Assembly: GCA_019828595.1 (NCBI GenBank)
Contig: JAHQRK010000014.1
Location: forward strand, 868,001 to 932,000
DNA from: Aphanomyces cochlioides
Lineage: Eukaryota > Oomycota > Saprolegniomycetes > Saprolegniales > Verrucalvaceae
DNA length: 64,000 nt
Direction: 5' to 3'
Below are positions 57,427-64,000 of this stretch, one piece after another. A program made the translations under genes and the position numbers. Numbering within the stretch: position 1 is the first letter of the stretch; each line of letters opens with the position of its first letter. The notes beneath the pieces are model-generated. The model searched no databases and was not told the DNA's origin. It was given only the letters and a program-made list of their open reading frames with translations.

Positions 57427-58093
57427 ACATTCAACTGCTTTACAGGTTGAATAAAAAACCTCACACATGTAAACTCGTTGCATGTCGAGGGACGATATGT
57501 AGTCTACAACTCAACACGTTGATTGCTAGCTATATAGAAAGATGTCTACAATATCTTTCAGCATTTTAACTGACACAATACATGTAGAAGAGTTGGTGCT
57601 GGTCATGTAACTTGTATTAGTGTAGCAACACAATCTCGAATAAAGGACTGACACAAAGGAACCAACAATCAACTTGTCTCCTTAAATGTGTGATTTATGT
57701 TCTCTACGGGGTTTGAAACACTACGGAGTATCACGAGGCCGTATGTGATGGCATAGCTTTTGCGCCCTTCGTCCATCCCTAATCGCTCCGTTGTTGGTTA
57801 AACTCAGAGAAATAGGAGTAAATTCATCGTAATTTATTTGGTCAGTTATCATCATTATTGCTAGCACAGGCGTGCAAGAATTCGTTGTAGCTCGACAAGC
57901 ATGAGCGTGAGATGAGGGAACTCGGACAACTCGCACAACATTCATGTACGCCACCATATATAGCCAATTGAAACTACTTTAAATTTGGATTGGACAAAAT
58001 AGAAATGCCGGGTACAATCCACACTGTAAATTCTGAAGACAATACATTTTGCGACCAGTTGGCCGGAAAAGCAAAGTCGACATCGTGTCAACG
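57427..58093. other. Intergenic upstream of the BTB genes
   Basis: No gene supported. Confidence 0.5.
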
Positions 58094-59149
58094 ATGAAAC
58101 GCGCCAGACCAGCTCTACCGCAAGCTTTAAAAGATCTCAAGCGTCTCTCGAGGCAATACATTGACGAGTGCGAAAGCACATTGAGCAAAGTGCAAGAATG
58201 GGACCGTCGAGCGGAGCAATGGAAGGATTTGGATCGGCAAATCGATGGCGATATTGCTGCGTCAGCTAACTTGGTCACGCTCAATGTTGGTGGCAAACTG
58301 TTCACGACTACGAAATCAACGCTACTGCGCATGGAAGGCAGCACTTTCCATGATCTACTTGCCCAAGACAAGTGGAATGGAAAGGAGACTCTTTTTCTGG
58401 ACGTTGATGGCAGCACTTTTGACAGAGTCTTGGGCTACCTCCGATCGAACGAACTCTACCTCGTCGGTCTCACTGAATGGGGTCTACACCAACTGCGTCA
58501 TACTCTGAGCCGTCTCCGCATTAGCCTTCCTCAGCCAACACCGCTAAAGACTCCAGCACGAACAATGAGAGCAGCACGATTAACTGTTGAAGAGCCGACT
58601 TTCATCTCAGCAAGAGTTAGTGTGAGCTCTACCAACAGCCCAACAACGTCGCCCGCCGTAGATGGTATGACGATGTCGCCACCTCCATTTGCAAAACAAC
58701 CCCAGTTGTTATGGGCCGAGAAGTCCAAAGCAAAACTATCCCATGACAAGCTGACAATAACTACTGCTGATTGTAACAAGACGTGGCAAATTGCTATGGG
58801 TGACTAGCAAGTGATGCACTTTAGAGTTTGTCTGAACGATGCTGCTGGTGACGTTGTCGTTGGTTTTGCATCAATGGAAGACATGGCCAATGAAGACGAG
58901 CAATTCGAGCTCTTGATCGACCTGAAGAATGGATGGCTCTCCAATGCTCCGGGGGAAAAGCTCCACGAATACGATACAAAAGGGCCCTTCATCAACGGAG
59001 ATATTTTAACTGTCCGACGCACTGGGAACCATATCCACTTCGAACGGAACGAGCATAAACTCGGTCCAGCCTTTGAAATCAACATTGCTGTGGAATTGGT
59101 TCCTGTAGCCTTTATCAAGGGCCAAGCTCAACTGACCATCCTCGAATGA
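58094..59149 (+). pseudogene. KCTD-type BTB/SPRY-like protein with internal TAG
   Basis: ATG 58094. Residues about 10-55 form a coiled-coil-like helix. Residues about 58-145 are a T1-type BTB domain (LVTLNVGGKLFTT ... FLDVDGSTFDRVLGYLRS). A linker follows, then TAG at 58805-58807. The same frame continues (58808-59149) into a SPRY-like domain with VGFAS, NGDILTVRR and IHFERNEHKLGPAFEI. The neighbour at 59825-60877 has both domains joined, so the TAG is either a nonsense mutation or a readthrough site. BTB proteins of this type tetramerise and often serve as cullin-3 adaptors; the truncated product would keep only BTB. Confidence 0.8.
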
Positions 59150-59824
59150 CACCCTCGTCATAAGAAAAACAAAGCTGTAAATCATCTTGACTTGAAAGTC
59201 ATGGGCTAGGCGGTATGGGTAGTCAGTTGACGTTGCAACACATAAATGTTCGTCAGCGCCAGTGCATTCAAATGAATATTTTGACAAGCCTGCCATGCTG
59301 AAATACTCCAAGTAAACTTGTCGTTGCCATGAAGTTTCAATCGATTCCTTCTCTTGACCTTCCAAGAATGTTCTCCATAGACTGAGGATATATGTACTAT
59401 TTTATGATTGGATAGAATAGATTTAAAACAACCAATCAATTAACATGTATGACATGTCCTAGCCAATCATATAATAGTATCCGCTTGCTCGAATTTTCGA
59501 GACAAAAATATATTACAGCTGTACTCGTTGTTTCGTCTCTGTAATTCGTCTTGGTAAATTAGACGGGGGATCATATCTTTCATAGAAGAGAGGAAGCTTG
59601 ATCATTGGAGATGAAGCTAGCAGACCTATAGAGTCCAGGTAGAATATTGCAATTAGAATCGCAGCGTACTTTTATGGACAAGTAGGAATAAATGGGTCAA
59701 AGTTATCCTCCAGAAGTTCTCAGGGAGTTGAATACATGAGAAAGTCCTGTTTTTACATCAGGATTTGAAAAAAGGCAATTTTATCCATCGTGGATGTGAC
59801 AAATTCCACGGTCATGTGGTTTAG
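59150..59824. other. Spacer between the two BTB genes
   Basis: May contain a missing first exon of the next gene, as a TTTAG acceptor ends at 59824. Nothing else recognised. Confidence 0.45.
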
Positions 59825-60877
59825 GATGAGCGATCCAGTCGGGGAGACGTCCACAACCTCTCCAAGCTCCATTTAGAGGCAACCCAAGCCACATTAGAGC
59901 TCTTGGATGGATTGAAACAAAGAGAAGTCGAAGAAAAGGCTAAGGACGATGCAATTCGGGCCAATATTGATGCAGCTCCGGCGATCTTGACCCTCAACGT
60001 TGGTGGCATAATGTTCACGACGTCGAAAACAACCTTGTTGCGGGTGAAAAACAGCTACTTCCACGTATTACTCGGTTCAGGTCGATGGCCGAAAGAGGGC
60101 CCGTACTTTCTGGACCTTGATCCCCGAACTTTTGACCGTGTCTTGGGCTTTCTCCGGTCGGACGAGCTCTTCCTCGGAGATTTGAGCGATTGGGACCTCC
60201 ACCAACTGGACACCACGCTCCAATACCTCAATATTCCACTGTCATCTCCATCATGGCCTTCGAATGTCGTGGCTTCGGATGCTGCAGAAGCGACTGTCAT
60301 TCCTTCAACTGAGGCTATTTCTCCCAGCATGACTTGTTTAGTCAGCAGTCCTTCCAAGCCAAGGAACGCACAACCTGAAGAAGTCATCGATCTCACAAAT
60401 CCGCCAATCTACATCGTTGAAAATCCACCATGGGCTTGGAACAGAGAATATAAGTCACAAAACGTCATCTTGATGAATCAAGGACGCACTGTCAAGGCGG
60501 CTGGACTGCTCAATCTTCACTCTGTTCTTGGCAATGAACCCGTCAAGGCGTTTTCCTTAAAGCTAGAAGATCTCTCTGGCGAGTCGTTTGTGGGCTTTGC
60601 GAGTAAAGATGGATTTGACCCAAAAGCCCCGAACAAGGGCTATTACATTGGCCTCCGCAATGGCTTCCTCTGCAATGTTGCTGGCTATTACACCAAGCCG
60701 TACTGCTCCCGCGGCCGAATTCAAGAGGGCGACATTTTGACAGCTCGACGCTCCGAACACATTCGCTTTGAACGAAATGGTGAAGATCTTGGCGTCGCAT
60801 TCACAATCGATCCTTCCTTGTGTTTGTATCCCGTCGTGTCGATCCGAAATGTCGGTTCAATGACCATCTTGGCTTAA
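59825..60877 (+). CDS. KCTD-type BTB/SPRY-like protein, 5' end unresolved
   Basis: Open from a TAG at 59822-59824 to 60877 (350 codons) with no ATG before the BTB domain. A splice acceptor-like GGTTTAG at the left edge suggests an upstream exon. N-terminal helix (LEATQATLELLDGLKQRE), T1/BTB domain (ILTLNVGGIMFTTSKTTLLR ... FLDLDPRTFDRVLGFLRS), serine-rich linker, then a SPRY-like C-terminus (SFVGFAS, GDILTARR, IRFERNGEDLGVAFTI, LYPVVSI). Paralogue of 58094-59149, without internal stops. Likely an adaptor for ubiquitin ligase or channel assembly by family analogy; SPRY would bind the target. Confidence 0.8.
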   Translation, partial: DERSSRGDVHNLSKLHLEATQATLELLDGLKQREVEEKAKDDAIRANIDAAPAILTLNVGGIMFTTSKTTLLRVKNSYFHVLLGSGRWPKEGPYFLDLDPRTFDRVLGFLRSDELFLGDLSDWDLHQLDTTLQYLNIPLSSPSWPSNVVASDAAEATVIPSTEAISPSMTCLVSSPSKPRNAQPEEVIDLTNPPIYIVENPPWAWNREYKSQNVILMNQGRTVKAAGLLNLHSVLGNEPVKAFSLKLEDLSGESFVGFASKDGFDPKAPNKGYYIGLRNGFLCNVAGYYTKPYCSRGRIQEGDILTARRSEHIRFERNGEDLGVAFTIDPSLCLYPVVSIRNVGSMTILA

Positions 60878-61245
60878 TGTTTCACTCTAAACAGTCCACT
60901 TTTGTTTCTTGCTTCTCTTGGTTGCTGTATTTCTCCTGGTGGATCTCGATTGCGAAGATTTGTCAGGCCTAGCGCGAAGGTTCAAATGCTGCCTTGCGTT
61001 ACAGGATACAAAAAAGTTTCGGTCGAGATTTAGTCGAGTAATTGTTACGAGATGAGATTCACAAGGTCCGACGCAAAACCTTTTGATGGAAACCACTATG
61101 GACAAGCGAATTGATAAGGCCTTGCTTGCGAAGGAAGCTCGGTAAGCTTAAATTAAGTGCTGTTTCAAGGAGAGATGAGCAAAGAATTACTTTTATGCCA
61201 ACTTAACATTCCAACAAGCAACTCCACAAATGTAATGGACATAAT
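60878..61245. other. Convergent intergenic spacer
   Basis: Lies between the 3' ends of the BTB gene and paralogue 8. No gene. Confidence 0.5.
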
Positions 61246-62685
61246 TCATGCCGCGGCGACGTCACCTTCGACCTTCATTTGTTTGAGCTGGCGATACAAT
61301 CCTACGAGCTCTTCTCTGGACATGGTGTTGTCTTCGTATCCGCTTCGACTAGTTCGCTGAATTGAATGCCGTTGAGGTATGTGCGGACGATGATCTTTTT
61401 TCTTTTGCTGCGCTGGTTGTCCACTGCTAAGACGCATCGTTTGTCGTGGGCGATCGACGTCATCTAAAGCAGCTTGGGGACGATTTGGACCTTGCTTGGT
61501 CGAGTTTCGATAATGGCCATGAGGAATATTTGGCTCTGACATGGCACGAGACCCTCCATCGAGTGAGCTGTCCCCGTCTTCCGAGTCATCAAAAAATGCT
61601 TTCGGTGGGCCAGACGAGCACTTGAAACAAATGCGAACAAAGCGAGTGATTTGACGGTCGTCGGTGATTTCCCACTTTTTATTGCACTGGCGACATACAA
61701 CCTACGCGTCCGAATCGTCAAGCAATCGTTGGAAGAGCACGCATTACCTCGCCGCATCGACGGCAATTGTATCGTTTCGCAAATGGACCAAAAGACGTTT
61801 GGCAGAGGAAACATTTTCGGCGACTCGATGCTGGCACCAGTTCGTTTTCACGGAGAAGGGGGACATGACCAAGGCGCATTGCGCGAAAGTAAGAGTCATA
61901 CGCGAGCAGCGATCGTGCACGGCGTTTAATACCAAAGCGTTGGACCCACAGAGGCACTGTGCCACGCAAGTTGGTATTGTAGAGTTGATGGATTTGGAGA
62001 AAACCAGGCTTCGCCGATTCTTTGAAGACAATGCCAGAGTTTTCGTAAACAGCTCGGACGATTCCCATGGATTCACGAAGATCTGGCACCCATGGAAGGT
62101 CAACGGAATGCAAAACGCGAGCCCATCCATTGACATCGTTGATTGAAAATTCGTCGCGGCACTGCGTACAAACTATGAGGACCAGCGAATCAAACGATGG
62201 CTTACCTCGATAAAGCAGTAGTCACGGTTGCGGATTGTCGGTGGACCTTCCAGTGTAACCCACTTGAGCCCGATATAATTATGCGGGTGTTCTCTCGTTG
62301 GCGCTGCGAGCGTCTTGAGCACAGCACAGTCGATCAAATCCTTGCTGTATCGCTCGGAAAACTTTCGATACTCTTCCGTCGTGTCGGCTGTATGCAACGC
62401 CGCTGCTTCTTCGAGCGTGCCTTCAACTTCCGTCACGCTCATAAATATAATATTCTCCGAGCTGCCCAGTTCAGAGGCCAAGTAAATTTGAAGCCCGCCA
62501 CTGTCATAGTATGGTTTCCACGCGATCGGTCCGTTCTCAAGCTGCGTGTCGCGCACCAAATTGGTGAGTGCAGTAAGACCTGTCTGGATCAAGGCCGACT
62601 CTTCTTGCGGCGTCGTTTGCGGGCATACAAAGAAATCTACCGGCAATGGATGCTTGTGTCCTGACGGCCGATGCTTTCGCCCCAT
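61246..62685 (-). CDS. START-like/FYVE-related protein, paralogue 8
   Basis: Minus strand; exons 62685-62206, 62161-61748 and 61701-61246, with introns of 44 and 46 bp; 449 residues. The N-terminus HKHPLPVDFFVCPQ fits the family. START-like domain to about residue 235; FYVE-related finger about 273-325 (CFLC, CRRC, CRQC, CFKC) with KRYNCRRCGE, split by the second intron after CGE as in paralogue 3. The C-terminal tail is basic and polar, ending in a coiled-coil-like LVGLYRQLKQMKVEG stretch. It is the only family member here on minus. Probable membrane or lipid-associated role. Confidence 0.9.
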
Positions 62686-64000
62686 GGTATGCACACACCG
62701 ACCAGCTTCCTCTGAACCAAAGTCGAAATGGTACAGTAATGGAAATCGCAGCGGTCATCCCTCACTATCTCGTCTGAAAATTCGCATATATTTGATTTAC
62801 ATATTGTATACATATTGTGTTTACTGCATTTTATATTTAAAAATATTGTAAATTATGCTTATACTATTGTATTTATACTTCTTAGTACTATTAAAATTAG
62901 ACTTTGCGAATGAACAACACTGCCAATGTAATGACCATGTGATAAGACTTTGGGAGGCAGATGAAGAGCGAAGTTTCCGCGGCACGATCGCGAAGAAGGA
63001 TCGTCTGAGTTGAGACTGTCTCTTCTTGCGCTTTGCAGCCAAAGTGGGTTTATTCTGCAGTACAATGCTGCTGGGAATGGATGAGAGGAATCTCTCGAGC
63101 TGTCACGAGCCATATTATGGCAATCCGACAAAAAGATGCAAGAGAGAGAGAGAGGTTTGCAAGGAATCGAATCGAGTGGTGTGAAAGCCGAAAGAATTAC
63201 AGGCCATCGACTCCACTGAGGAGAATCCACAGTGTTCTTGTTGTACAAACGTTACGAAAACCATCTCTCCTGGAGACTATGCCAAACTCAGTCGTGCTCT
63301 ACAAAGAAAGAGCTTTTTTTTTTCAAGCAAGCTCTCAGCTGCTAGTGTTCACCCCTGTTCGCTCTTTTTTAGCTTTAACAAAACGTACCCTGGAGTTTAA
63401 AGTTGTGCTATCAAGATTTTAGACTTAGCGTTATCCTTGGTGTGGTTAACCTTTAAAATTTAAATTTCAGCCAATAGAAATCGACTTCAACTTGACGTCG
63501 ACAATTGCGATAAAGCCTCTGCAGCCCAGCAGCTTATGCACCGGTTGAATGACGGAAAATGTTCCATACTCGCTGCAGATGGACTTCGCTCGTCGGTGCA
63601 TCCACCGACAGACGATTGCAGTCGTGGGTTTCTTGTAAGGGGTGATCGTACATTTTGCTCGTTATGGGTTCCACCATTGCAAATTTAAACTTTGATTGGC
63701 TAAAATTTAACATTTCTGTTCATGTTCGCCTTCAAAGGGAACTTTGCGACGGTGACCAAGTCAAAACTCGAGTTTTTTCCTTTCGTATCTCGGCTGGAGC
63801 TATGCTAGCATCAATCCTTTAGCATCAATATGCATCGACAAGGCCAGAGCACATACCAAATGCGAGAATTCGAATTTGGATTCCACCATTTGATTCTACA
63901 ATTCCATTTGCAAATTGCAGCGAACTTTCGTTGCATTTTCGCCCGCAACGTCAGTGTCTCCAGCGTGGTCTACAAATGAGCGCAGTCCTCGCGCGCTCCT
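62686..64000. other. Intergenic to window end
   Basis: No supportable gene on either strand. A T10-type homopolymer at about 63315 and AT-rich stretches. Confidence 0.5.

Noticed and set aside
58805..58813. Tobamovirus-type readthrough context at TAG CAA GTG
   Set aside because: The known leaky context needs CAR-YYA; the following GTG does not fit, so readthrough is left only as an open possibility.

Overview
The window looks like a gene-sparse, transposon-rich piece of an oomycete genome, most likely a saprolegnialean of the Aphanomyces type. This is an inference from content: very short GT-AG introns (36-49 bp in the host genes), an expanded family of START-like plus FYVE-related zinc-finger proteins, a coiled-coil protein resembling the oomycete M96 family, KCTD-type BTB proteins, and a transposon set (Crypton, Helitron, Harbinger, Merlin, MULE, pogo, mariner, Copia) typical of oomycetes. 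No tRNA, rRNA, CRISPR array or bacterial-style operon was seen.

Layout. 1-9 kb: a decayed Helitron (672 to about 6400, minus strand) lies inside the left arm of a large inverted repeat (339-671 / 7083-7344). A second Helitron 3' end (7425) and a pogo-type transposase with one stop codon follow. 9.7-17.4 kb: two near-identical START-FYVE paralogues (9775-10946 and 14683-15857) sharing a block of about 520 bp with no differences, separated by MITEs and relics, then a four-exon M96-like gene (16155-17434). 18.9-24.5 kb: two Harbinger elements, each with a transposase and a Myb-like partner in convergent orientation. 25-29.3 kb: a second pogo-like pseudogene and a Crypton tyrosine recombinase. 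29.9-31.3 kb: a third START-FYVE gene. 31.9-36.6 kb: a Copia retrotransposon broken by frameshifts. 36.95-41.0 kb: a MULE with about 80-bp terminal inverted repeats and a multi-exon SWIM-type transposase carrying one stop. 41.1-41.7 kb: a MULE-like MITE with a perfect 10-bp target duplication. 41.8-54.6 kb: START-FYVE genes 4-7, with a non-autonomous MULE (49677-53175, 9-bp duplication TCTCGGTGG) that holds a zinc-finger gene remnant and is itself invaded by a mariner element (50662-52671). 55.7-57.4 kb: a Merlin element (8-bp duplication CGAAAGTC) whose catalytic domain is interrupted by a 321-bp fragment of a poly(A) polymerase gene. 58-60.9 kb: two BTB(T1)-SPRY-like genes, one with a stop between its domains. 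61.2-62.7 kb: START-FYVE gene 8 on the minus strand. The rest of the window is intergenic.

The host genes share no obvious pathway beyond family membership. START folds bind lipids and FYVE fingers usually bind phosphatidylinositol 3-phosphate on endosomes, so the eight paralogues are probably lipid- or membrane-associated proteins, although their FYVE motifs are degenerate. The most unusual items are the Merlin element carrying a poly(A) polymerase fragment, the gene-carrying MULE with a nested mariner, the conversion-like block between genes 1 and 2, and the diversity of DNA transposon superfamilies, most disabled by only one or a few lesions.
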